Shown here: positions 1 through 7,576 of the stretch, one piece after another
Position numbering within the stretch: position 1 is the stretch's first letter
Layout of the letters: every line of letters begins with the position of its first letter
Assembly (NCBI RefSeq): GCF_001026905.1
Contig: NZ_LAQL01000021.1
Coordinates: 1-49,645, forward strand
Length of the DNA: 49,645 nt
Reading direction: 5' to 3'
Origin: Kiloniella spongiae
Lineage (GTDB): Bacteria > Pseudomonadota > Alphaproteobacteria > Kiloniellales > Kiloniellaceae
Program-made: the position numbers and the translations under genes
Notes under the pieces: generated by a model
Told to the model about the DNA's origin: nothing
What the model saw: only the letters and a program-made list of their open reading frames with translations
Database searches by the model: none

Positions 1-2
1 AC

Positions 3-605
3 CTGACGACAGGTGATTCCATCGAAGAGATCGATCTAGGGACAGGTATCAATGTTCTCTCTGGCACCTCTGGCAACAATACGATTGATCTTAGTAACAC
101 AACGCTGACCAACGTTGATCGTATCGACGGTGGTGCTGGGCACGACCGCATTACCGGTTCTGATGAAAACGATCTTATTATTGGTGGTTCCGGAAATGAT
201 GTTCTGGCAGGCGGAGATGGCGCAGATATATTAATCGGCGATAGTGGCAACGATGTTCTTCGTGGCGGTGCCGGCAATGATAAGTTTGTGTTCTCTATTT
301 CTCAAGATAGTTCAGGGAACAGCGCTTCTGATGGTCGGGATACGATAATGGATTTCGAGGCCGGAGATACACTGGTTCTAGCTGATATTATTAGTGATTT
401 GGGGAATCCAGCTAATCCATTGGCCGTTTTAGATAATCTTGGTGACATATCGGTTAATGATGGCGGTGCGGGCCGAAATGTTGATATTACTTTTGGTAAC
501 GGAGACAGCATCACCCTGAGAGGTTTGGGAACGGCTGGAAATACTCTGGATTCACTAAAAGATCTTGATGATCATGGTATTTCTATCGCATTTGATGTGG
601 TGTAA
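3..605 (+). CDS. RTX (hemolysin-type calcium-binding repeat) protein, C-terminal part
   Basis: The open frame runs in from the left edge, so the start and most of the protein are missing; about 200 C-terminal residues are visible. They contain consecutive glycine/aspartate-rich nonapeptides of the GGxGxDxLx type, which in RTX proteins fold into a calcium-binding beta roll. A roughly 100-residue tail follows (GRDTIMDFEAGDTLVLADI...), typical of type I secretion C-terminal target regions, and it ends in short hydrophobic residues. The protein is therefore probably exported by a type I ABC secretion system and folds outside the cell on binding calcium. The activity (adhesin, protease, lipase or other) would be in the missing N-terminal part and cannot be told. 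No secretion genes are in the window. Confidence 0.85.
   Translation: MTTGDSIEEIDLGTGINVLSGTSGNNTIDLSNTTLTNVDRIDGGAGHDRITGSDENDLIIGGSGNDVLAGGDGADILIGDSGNDVLRGGAGNDKFVFSISQDSSGNSASDGRDTIMDFEAGDTLVLADIISDLGNPANPLAVLDNLGDISVNDGGAGRNVDITFGNGDSITLRGLGTAGNTLDSLKDLDDHGISIAFDVV
129..290 (+). repeat. RTX nonapeptide repeats (about six)
   Basis: Six consecutive nine-residue units can be read in frame: GGAGHDRIT, GSDENDLII, GGSGNDVLA, GGDGADILI, GDSGNDVLR and GGAGNDKFV. The glycine and aspartate positions that bind calcium in the RTX beta roll are kept in most units. At DNA level the repeats have diverged, so this is a protein repeat rather than a recent tandem duplication. Confidence 0.85.
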
Positions 606-610
606 ACAGA

Positions 611-2032
611 TTACTTCCTTGGGTTTATAGGCGTTTGTATTTTGGGGAGTATTTCTTCCAGTAAGTTTGCTGCTGAAAGCAAAGGTCCTTCACCTTGTGG
701 TTTACCGACGAGTTGTAACCCGACAGGTAACCCGGTTTTTGTCAGGCCGCAAGGAATTGAAATTGCCGGTGACGCGGTTAGGGTGATCGTTGATACAATA
801 GCCAGCCAGTCGATGTAGGTGTCCAGTTTTTGGCCAGCACACTCGCTCACATATCTTTGTTCTACGGGAAAAGGTGGGACAATGGTTGTAGGGCAAATCA
901 GTAGATCAAATTCATTAAAAAAAGTTTGTATCGAGTAGTAAATTTCGCCTCTTTTACGTTCGGCCCACGCGATATCTTCTGCACTCAATGAGCGCCCGTA
1001 TTCAATGTTCCAGATAATGTCTTCTTTTAGCTTGTCAGGGTGTTGATCTAAAAGAGGACCAAGACCAACAACAAAATCCAAACCGCGCAACCGCTTAAAG
1101 ACCTCAGGGGCGTCAATAAGATTAGGTGTCACCTCTTCAACAATGACCTCTGCGGTTTCAAATTGTAGTGCCGCGTTTTTGCATATTTCTGCAATCTCTG
1201 GATCAACCGGACTAACGCCGAGGTCGGGACTATATGCGACTTTTATTGGTTTTGTTTTTTTGTTAGCGGTTGATAGGAAATTGGTTTCCGGACTTGGCTG
1301 AGCCAGTGGATTTATATTCTCAAAACCAACCATTGCATCCAATAATAAAGCGGTATCTGCTACATTTCGAGCCATTGGCCCCTGCATTGATAGAGTTTGG
1401 AACGGCGAAGTTCCTGGCCCATCTGATAATCGGTGCATCGAAGGACGTAAACCAACGACCCCGCAAAAACTTGCCGGATTACGAAGCGATCCACCCATAT
1501 CAGAACCATGGGCGAGCCAAGCACATCCTGTGGCAAGGGCTGCGGCAGCTCCACCGGAAGACCCGGCTGCTGATTTAGATAAATCCCATGGGTTTCTTGT
1601 GATGCCGAGAACAGGATTGAACGTATGTGCTCCGGCGCCAAATTCCGGTGTATTCGATTTGGCATAAACAATGGCACCATTCGTTTCCATTGTTTCAACC
1701 AGAACATCAGACCAGTCCGGGATACGATCTGCAAAAATCGGGCTGCCAGACGTTGTTCGTACCCCCTTTACGGCGGTTAAATCTTTAACGGGTACAGGGA
1801 TACCAGCCAATAGCCCGCGTTCTTCAATTGGTTTGGTCTCTAGATGTTTTGCAAAATCGCGTGCGCGCTCAAAGCAAAGTGTCGGTAGGGCGTTAACCGG
1901 ACCGTCTACCGCTTGAATGCGATCTTCAAGAGCATCAAGCAGTTCCGTTGGTTTTATATCTTTTTGAACAAGGCGATCTCTGATTTCACAGGCGGTGGCA
2001 TTGATGAGTTCATTTGTGCTGTTAGCAGACAT
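611..2032 (-). CDS. Amidase (amidase signature family)
   Basis: The 473-residue product is an amidase signature enzyme, hydrolysing a carboxamide to acid plus amine or ammonia in the cytoplasm. The Ser-cisSer-Lys triad is visible: Lys83 in PVKDLTAVKG, Ser158 in the glycine/serine-rich SAAGSSGGAAAAL stretch, and the nucleophile Ser182 in GSDMGGSLRNPA. The length is usual for the family. There is no signal peptide. It converges on the RTX gene with only a few bases between the stops and stands alone, so neighbours do not suggest a substrate. It lacks GatB/GatC partners, so I do not call it the tRNA amidotransferase subunit GatA. Its substrate is unknown. Confidence 0.85.
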   Translation of the reverse strand: MSANSTNELINATACEIRDRLVQKDIKPTELLDALEDRIQAVDGPVNALPTLCFERARDFAKHLETKPIEERGLLAGIPVPVKDLTAVKGVRTTSGSPIFADRIPDWSDVLVETMETNGAIVYAKSNTPEFGAGAHTFNPVLGITRNPWDLSKSAAGSSGGAAAALATGCAWLAHGSDMGGSLRNPASFCGVVGLRPSMHRLSDGPGTSPFQTLSMQGPMARNVADTALLLDAMVGFENINPLAQPSPETNFLSTANKKTKPIKVAYSPDLGVSPVDPEIAEICKNAALQFETAEVIVEEVTPNLIDAPEVFKRLRGLDFVVGLGPLLDQHPDKLKEDIIWNIEYGRSLSAEDIAWAERKRGEIYYSIQTFFNEFDLLICPTTIVPPFPVEQRYVSECAGQKLDTYIDWLAIVSTITLTASPAISIPCGLTKTGLPVGLQLVGKPQGEGPLLSAANLLEEILPKIQTPINPRK

Positions 2033-2086
2033 TTTGGAGCTCGAAAATTAAAGACAAAGGAGAAAACCAGTTTGAGAAACTGTAGC

Positions 2087-3055
2087 TTATACTAATCCGT
2101 CTTCTCTGGTCGAGAGCATCTTAGATAGAAATGAATTGATTTGCTTTTGGGCTGTCTGAGCTAGTTGATCGGCGAGTAGTTTTAGATCCTTTTTTCTGAC
2201 CGAGCTTTTTCGCCATGCCAAACCAAGCTTTCTGTGGCCAGAGTTTCCTTCCAGAGGCGTTAGAGTAACATTGGTCCCCGAGAGTAGTGATGATTGGCAG
2301 GAAAGTGCGGGTAAAAGTGTTACCCCCAATCCGTTTGCGACCATATGAACAAGCGTAAGAAGACTTGATGCCTGTAATGACTGCCCCGGTTTTAGTTTTG
2401 TCATATGGCAGACAGCCAAAGCATGATCGCGTAAACAGTGGCCTTCTTCGAGAAGGATGAGTTGACTTTGTAAGGCTTGGCTTTGTAGCAGATGATTACG
2501 TTGTGTTACATCCATGGTGGCAATTGGATGGTCAATTGGGTGTGCAAGAAGGAAGGGATCTTCGGCTAGTTCTACCCATTCCAGACCTGGTTCATTATAG
2601 GGGAAAGCCATCAAGGCAGCATCAATGGTACCTGCTCGTAATCGATCAATGAGGCGGGATGTTTCATCTTCAACCAGATAGAGCTTGAGATCTTTATATT
2701 CTTTTCTTAAGCGAGGAAGCGTTTGTGGCAAAAGGTAAGGTGCTATTGTTGGTATCGCACCCAGTTTAAGATCTCCGCTAAGTGTTTCTGTGCTGTGCCG
2801 CGCCATCGTTGCGATATCTTCGGCACCTCGTAAGAGTTCGATTGCACGGAGAACAATATCGTTACCAAGTTCCGTGAATAAAACTCGGCGTTTGGTGCGT
2901 TCAACAAGTTTGCAACCAAGTAGATTCTCTAGTTCTTGAATTCCGGCACTCAGCGTTGATTGTGTGACAAAACATGCATCTGCTGCCCGTCCAAAATGAC
3001 CATGGCGTTCCAGCTCAACCAAATATTTTAACTGTTTTAAAGTAGGTATATGCAT
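2087..3055 (-). CDS. oxyR: Hydrogen-peroxide-sensing LysR-type regulator OxyR
   Basis: This is a LysR-type regulator: an N-terminal winged helix-turn-helix ([19 protein letters not shown], then [20 protein letters not shown]) followed by a substrate-binding-like sensor domain. The OxyR signature is present: two cysteines nine positions apart in [14 protein letters not shown], matching the Cys199/Cys208 redox pair of E. coli OxyR that forms a disulfide on contact with peroxide. I chose the ATG at 3055 (322 residues); a TTG six codons upstream would add MEKSIN, but conserved sequence begins at MHIPTLKQ. It is divergent from the catalase gene, the classic arrangement for a peroxide regulator and its target. 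Control of katA is inferred from this arrangement. Confidence 0.93.
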   Translation of the reverse strand: MHIPTLKQLKYLVELERHGHFGRAADACFVTQSTLSAGIQELENLLGCKLVERTKRRVLFTELGNDIVLRAIELLRGAEDIATMARHSTETLSGDLKLGAIPTIAPYLLPQTLPRLRKEYKDLKLYLVEDETSRLIDRLRAGTIDAALMAFPYNEPGLEWVELAEDPFLLAHPIDHPIATMDVTQRNHLLQSQALQSQLILLEEGHCLRDHALAVCHMTKLKPGQSLQASSLLTLVHMVANGLGVTLLPALSCQSSLLSGTNVTLTPLEGNSGHRKLGLAWRKSSVRKKDLKLLADQLAQTAQKQINSFLSKMLSTREDGLV

Positions 3056-3073
3056 ATTAATCGATTTTTCCAA

Positions 3074-3091
3074 TTATTGTGATCATAATAA
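3074..3091. promoter_or_regulatory. Imperfect palindrome in the oxyR-katA intergenic region, candidate OxyR operator
   Basis: TTATTGTGATCATAATAA is an 18-base dyad in which 16 of 18 positions are symmetric, centred on TGATCA. It lies about 20 bases upstream of the oxyR ATG and about 170 bases upstream of the catalase ATG. The position suits an autoregulatory LysR-type site acting on both divergent genes. It does not spell the full four-part E. coli OxyR consensus, so the assignment is tentative. Confidence 0.4.
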
Positions 3092-3257
3092 CTTGTTGGA
3101 TCGATTTAAATCAAGGGCGTATTGTTTATTCATCGGCCGGCGCAATTCAGACAACATAAGCAAAAATAATTTCAAACTTCACAACAGGCCGGATGAAGTC
3201 GATTTAATCAATTGCCAGCTTTATTTAAGGCTGGGTCAAGGAGAGAAGGTAAGCAGC

Positions 3258-4715
3258 ATGAAGAATAAACTTACAACCGCATTCGGTGCTCCCGTTGTAG
3301 ATAACCAGAATATCCAGACTGCAGGTCCACGTGGTCCTGCTCTATTACAAGATGTTTGGTTTTTGGAGAAAATGGCCCACTTTGACAGAGAGGTCATTCC
3401 AGAAAGACGTATGCATGCCAAGGGATCTGCTGCTTACGGTACATTCACAGTTACGCACGACATTACAAAATATACCAAGGCCAAGATTTTTTCCGGGATT
3501 GGCAAGAAAACTGACATGTTCCTTCGCTTTTCCACAGTTGCGGGTGAACGTGGTGCTGCTGATGCAGAGCGAGATATTCGCGGTGTTGCAATGAAGTTTT
3601 ATACAGAAGAAGGAAATTGGGATCTTGTCGGAAATAACACTCCTGTATTTTTTCTTCGGGACCCTATGAAGTTCCCGGATCTCAACCATGCCGTAAAACG
3701 AGATCCAAAAACAAACATGCGCAGTGCTGATAATAACTGGGATTTCTGGACAAGCTTACCTGAAGCGCTTCATCAGGTGACAATTGTGATGAGTGACCGG
3801 GGCATCCCGGCGACTTATCGCCATATGGATGGTTTTGGTAGTCACACCTTTAGCTTTATCAGCGCGGATAACGAACGTTACTGGGTGAAATTCCACTTTA
3901 AAACCCAACAAGGCATTAAAAACCTTACAGATCAGGAAGCTTCTGAGTTGGTTGGTCAAGATCGCGAAAGCCATCAGAAAGACCTATTCGATTCAATTGA
4001 AAATGGCGATTTCCCGAAATGGACACTCTTTGTTCAGGTAATGCCTGAAAAAGAAGCCGGGTCTTATCATGTTAATCCATTTGATTTGACCAAGGTATGG
4101 CCAAAGGCAGATTATCCTCTGATCGAAGTTGGTGAATTTGAACTTAACCGCAATCCTGAAAATTATTTTGCTGAAGTTGAGCAATCTGCTTTTAACCCGG
4201 GGAATGTCGTTCCCGGTATCAGCTTCTCGCCAGACAAAATGCTTCAGGGACGCTTGTTCTCGTACGGTGATACTCAGCGTTATCGCCTAGGTGTTAATCA
4301 CAGCCAGATCCCGGTTAACGCACCTCGTTGCCCGTTCCATTCTTATCATCGCGATGGTGCAATGCGTGTTGATGGTAATGGTGGTAGTCGGATTGGTTAT
4401 GAACCTAATACGAAGGATGAATGGAACGAGCAGCCTGATTTTGCTGAACCACCTTTGTCAATCGAAGGGGCGGCAGATCACTGGAACCATAGAGAGGATG
4501 ACGATTATTATTCTCAACCGCGTGCATTATTCCAATTAATGACGACTGAGCAGCAACAAACTCTGTTCGAAAACACAGCAAGGGCTGTTGGTGGTGCAAA
4601 ATTGGAAATTCAGCATCGTCATATTCGGAATTGTTACAAGGCAGACCCTGCCTATGGTGCTGGTGTTGCCAAAGCATTAGGCTTGAATGTTGAAGAGATA
4701 GCTGCCGCAGAATAA
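3258..4715 (+). CDS. katA: Monofunctional haem catalase (small-subunit, clade 3 type)
   Basis: The product (485 residues from the ATG at 3258) breaks hydrogen peroxide down to water and oxygen. Catalytic residues are all present: distal His53 in [13 protein letters not shown], Asn126 in [11 protein letters not shown], and proximal haem-ligand Tyr336 in [11 protein letters not shown]. Their spacing (73 and 283 residues from the histidine) matches bovine catalase. The length of about 485 residues without a C-terminal flavodoxin-like extension places it among small-subunit catalases. The frame is open further upstream to 3093, but that extra sequence is not catalase-like, and a strong AGGAGAGAAGG ribosome site lies just before 3258. 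It is divergent from oxyR and probably peroxide-induced. Confidence 0.96.
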   Translation: MKNKLTTAFGAPVVDNQNIQTAGPRGPALLQDVWFLEKMAHFDREVIPERRMHAKGSAAYGTFTVTHDITKYTKAKIFSGIGKKTDMFLRFSTVAGERGAADAERDIRGVAMKFYTEEGNWDLVGNNTPVFFLRDPMKFPDLNHAVKRDPKTNMRSADNNWDFWTSLPEALHQVTIVMSDRGIPATYRHMDGFGSHTFSFISADNERYWVKFHFKTQQGIKNLTDQEASELVGQDRESHQKDLFDSIENGDFPKWTLFVQVMPEKEAGSYHVNPFDLTKVWPKADYPLIEVGEFELNRNPENYFAEVEQSAFNPGNVVPGISFSPDKMLQGRLFSYGDTQRYRLGVNHSQIPVNAPRCPFHSYHRDGAMRVDGNGGSRIGYEPNTKDEWNEQPDFAEPPLSIEGAADHWNHREDDDYYSQPRALFQLMTTEQQQTLFENTARAVGGAKLEIQHRHIRNCYKADPAYGAGVAKALGLNVEEIAAAE

Positions 4716-4740
4716 GAAATTATTCAAAGGCAGTACGAAA

Positions 4741-4770
4741 GGGAAGGTCGCGCCGGGCCTTCCCTTTTTT
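4741..4770 (+). terminator. Rho-independent terminator after katA
   Basis: GGGAAGG (4741-4747) pairs with CCTTCCC (4758-4764) across a short GC-rich loop, followed at once by six T. It ends the catalase transcript 25 bases past the stop codon. Confidence 0.9.
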
Positions 4771-5063
4771 GTATTTGAATAACTGGTTAGTTATGTCGAA
4801 GTGATTACAACGGTATTTAAGGTAACTGAATATAAAAAATAAAGTAACTTAGGCGTGTATATATTTTGCTTAAATTCATCTTATTGATGCTGATGTTTGG
4901 GTAAATATTCTTTTTTTGAAAATATTACAGAAATAATATGGTTAATGGTCAAAATTAAATTGATCTTTTATGTTCTATTTGCTTTCTGATGACAGAGACG
5001 GCGCTTTAGTATTGGTTTGAGAACATAGAAGCCCGGTAATTCAAGTTGAAATGGGCTGTGTGT

Positions 5064-6665
5064 ATGACCAGCGAGCATTGTCGTAATGAGCATGCTCTTA
5101 CTTCGGAAGCACGAAGTAATGTGAGCAATATATTACTCGAAAATAGCTTCGAGGCTGTTCTTGTCACCGATATGAAGGGGCAAATTCTATACACGAACCC
5201 AGCCGTTAACAGAAACTTCGGGTATAGTTTAGATGATCTTTATTCCCAGTCAATTTTTGACGTCTTTACAGTGAGTGAAGATGATCAGAACAAGCTTTTG
5301 AAAGTTTGTGATAAAGATACTTTGCCCGAGGTTGAGATTGTTCTTCCAGGACTTATTAAGTCGAGAGCCGGGGATGAAGTTGATGTTCAGCTGAGATCTT
5401 TTGTAACAGAAACGTCCACTCAGCGGCAGTTTACTTTTCTGGTGCGGGATATCAGTGCGCGGGTTTCGATAAGTCGGGAACTGGAATCTTCGCAACAGTT
5501 GATGGGAAGCATTGTTGCCGGGGTTGGCGATGCAATTATTGCAACCGATCAAACTGGCTACTTGACGCTCTTTAACAAAGGCGCAGAAGATACGTTTGGT
5601 TATCGTACCGATGATATTCTGGGCAAACATCTGGATACTTTAATACCTGAAGAACACCGTGGCGAACATCATACTTACATGAGGGATTTTGATGCCGGGG
5701 CTATTGATACGCGCGGCATGGGAACAAGAGGTGCTATTTCCGGTTTACGTGAAAATGGTGAAGTTTTTCCGGCAGAAGCAACGATCATGAAGATTGGCGA
5801 AGGAGAGCAACAAACCTTTGCCGCAGTTGTCCGGGATGTTTCCGAGCGTATTAAAGTTCAAAACCAGCTACGCGAAGCGAAAGAGATGGCTGAAATTGCA
5901 AGCCAGATGAAATCATCGTTTTTGGCGAATATGAGTCATGAACTCAGAACTCCGTTAAATGCAATTATAGGATTTTCGGAATTTATCACCGAAGAGCACC
6001 TAGGCCCAATTGCCCATCCAAAATATCGCGAATACATCGGGGATATACTGGATAGTGGAAGGCATCTTTTGACAATCGTGAATGATATTCTTGATTTGTC
6101 GCGTGTTGAAGCTGGTGAGATCCAGTTAAATGAGACAATGGTGTGTGTGCGCCAGTCAATTTTGTCTGCCTATCGTTTTGTAAAACGTCAGGCTAAAGTA
6201 AAAAATATTACCCTTGATGCAAACCTTAGCGAAGATTTGCCATATCTTTTTGCGGATGAACGTTTGGTGAAACAGGTTATTATCAATCTGGCAACCAATG
6301 CGGTGAAATTCACCCCAGATGGCGGAGCAATCAAGGCAGAGGTGCGCCGTGTTGATGGAAATAATGGTATTGCCATTGTTATATCTGACACCGGAATTGG
6401 CATCGCCAAAGATGATATAGACCGTGTTATCAAACCATTTGAACAGTGTGAAGCCAGCTATACAAAAACCATAGAAGGTACCGGGCTGGGGTTGTCCTTG
6501 GCCAGATCCCTTATGCATCTGCATGGTGGGGACCTATCTATTGAAAGTGAAGTTGGGCACGGAACGTCAGTGGTTCTAACTTTCCCTGTAGATCGGGTGG
6601 TTACAAAAGAAACGGCACTCACCGGATTACAGTCAAAGACTTCTGTTCGAAAGCTAACAGCTTAA
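5064..6665 (+). CDS. PAS-domain sensor histidine kinase, DivJ/PleC-like
   Basis: The 533-residue protein has two PAS domains (roughly residues 20-135 and 145-265), a HisKA domain with phospho-accepting His292 in NMSHELRTPLNA, and a C-terminal ATPase domain with an N box (INLATNAVKFTPDGG), a G1 box (DTGIGIA) and a G2 box (GTGLGLSLARSLMHLHGG). No transmembrane helix is evident, so it is probably cytoplasmic. The segment after the histidine (GPIAHPKYREYIGDILDSG, then LLTIVNDILDLSRVEAG) is typical of the alphaproteobacterial DivJ/PleC group that acts on DivK. There is no response regulator next to it. A TTG at 5046 is an alternative start. The ligand is unknown; control of DivK is inference. Confidence 0.85.
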   Translation: MTSEHCRNEHALTSEARSNVSNILLENSFEAVLVTDMKGQILYTNPAVNRNFGYSLDDLYSQSIFDVFTVSEDDQNKLLKVCDKDTLPEVEIVLPGLIKSRAGDEVDVQLRSFVTETSTQRQFTFLVRDISARVSISRELESSQQLMGSIVAGVGDAIIATDQTGYLTLFNKGAEDTFGYRTDDILGKHLDTLIPEEHRGEHHTYMRDFDAGAIDTRGMGTRGAISGLRENGEVFPAEATIMKIGEGEQQTFAAVVRDVSERIKVQNQLREAKEMAEIASQMKSSFLANMSHELRTPLNAIIGFSEFITEEHLGPIAHPKYREYIGDILDSGRHLLTIVNDILDLSRVEAGEIQLNETMVCVRQSILSAYRFVKRQAKVKNITLDANLSEDLPYLFADERLVKQVIINLATNAVKFTPDGGAIKAEVRRVDGNNGIAIVISDTGIGIAKDDIDRVIKPFEQCEASYTKTIEGTGLGLSLARSLMHLHGGDLSIESEVGHGTSVVLTFPVDRVVTKETALTGLQSKTSVRKLTA

Positions 6666-6691
6666 TATTTTCCGCAAACACACAAAAGAAA

Positions 6692-6718
6692 AAGGCTGAG
6701 TGCCCACCACTCAGCCTT
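6692..6718 (-). terminator. Intrinsic terminator between the histidine kinase and the cytochrome gene
   Basis: A perfect 11-bp stem, AAGGCTGAGTG (6692-6702) with CACTCAGCCTT (6708-6718), has a five-base loop. On the minus strand it is followed by TTTCTTTTG, so it best serves the cytochrome gene. On the plus strand the T run is short, but the stem may also stop the kinase transcript. Confidence 0.8.
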
Positions 6719-6743
6719 GATAGTTGATGAGCTTTACAGACTA

Positions 6744-7337
6744 CTAATTTATAACTCGGTAGTCTTCTTCAGGGAAAAACATGTAGTCTTGATCTTCACC
6801 GACTGCATTGTGGCAATCAGCACAGAACTTCACTTTCTTGGAGTTATGACCATTTGTTTCGCCAAAAATTTTTCCGCTTGGGGTCACAAGAGTATATTTC
6901 CAGTCACCGTTTTCAGGTGCAAACCCGGCATCCATTTTTTCCATCAAGAATAGAGGCCCTGGCTTTAATCCTTTTTTACCAACTTTGAAGCTGTCTTTAG
7001 CAACGATTGCACCTACTGGAAGTTTGCCCATTTCTTCATATTGACCATAAGCCTTGGCTAAATCATTCGCGTAGTTATGGACCAGTCTTCCTCCGTGGGT
7101 GCTCGATTTTCCCGGAGCTGTCGTATAGCGCGTCCAGTTGAAATACTCAGTTGCTACCGGGTGTTCGGACTTGGCGTAACCAGCTCTCATTTTTGGAGAA
7201 AGTGTTTCATAGTGTTCGTGAGCTTTTTCAGGGGTAATGTCTTCAGCGTTCACAGTTGCGGGTACCATAAATAGTGTTGGCACAAACAATGTTGAGAGGA
7301 GGAATCTTTTCACAGATGAGCTGAATGTAATCTTCAT
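6744..7337 (-). CDS. Periplasmic cytochrome P460 family protein
   Basis: The 197-residue product starts with a signal peptide (basic KITFSSSVKRF, hydrophobic core, cleavage likely after ATVNA) and carries one haem c motif near the C terminus, Cys172-Ala-Asp-Cys175-His176, inside KFCADCHNAVGEDQDYMFF. The context around CxxCH and the overall size fit cytochrome P460, a family in which a lysine cross-links to the haem; members oxidise hydroxylamine or detoxify nitrogen oxides. I chose the ATG at 7337, which has GGAGA eight bases upstream, over an upstream start ten codons earlier. It is monocistronic, downstream of the formate dehydrogenase operon but separated from it by a terminator. The substrate here is unknown. 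Confidence 0.8.
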   Translation of the reverse strand: MKITFSSSVKRFLLSTLFVPTLFMVPATVNAEDITPEKAHEHYETLSPKMRAGYAKSEHPVATEYFNWTRYTTAPGKSSTHGGRLVHNYANDLAKAYGQYEEMGKLPVGAIVAKDSFKVGKKGLKPGPLFLMEKMDAGFAPENGDWKYTLVTPSGKIFGETNGHNSKKVKFCADCHNAVGEDQDYMFFPEEDYRVIN

Positions 7338-7503
7338 TTGGGTATCTCCAATTATCCTGACTGACATCGAATTACCGCCTTACCCGCGTTTCGATGAGTT
7401 TTTGTTCTCCTTTCTAGATAGCATTCGAGTGAAAAAAAGGGAGTAAAGCCTCTTCACGATCAAGTGAGATCAAGCGTTTAAGGGGAATGCACCCAGTAAT
7501 AAA

Positions 7504-7527
7504 AAGGGCCGCATAGATGCGGCCCTT
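7504..7527 (-). terminator. Rho-independent terminator of the formate dehydrogenase operon
   Basis: AAGGGCCGC (7504-7512) pairs with GCGGCCCTT (7519-7527) around a six-base loop. Read on the minus strand the stem is followed by TTTATTA. It lies about 50 bases past the stop of the alpha-subunit gene. Confidence 0.88.
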
Positions 7528-7576
7528 AAGATCGTGTTACTTAACAATGTATTGTGCTGTATTTTCTGTAACAGGA

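Noticed and set aside
611-2032. Amidase as GatA
   Set aside because: GatA is normally encoded with gatC and gatB, which are absent here, and general amidases share the same signature.
3093-3257. 55-residue N-terminal extension of catalase
   Set aside because: It has no similarity to catalase N termini, and a strong ribosome site lies directly before the ATG at 3258.
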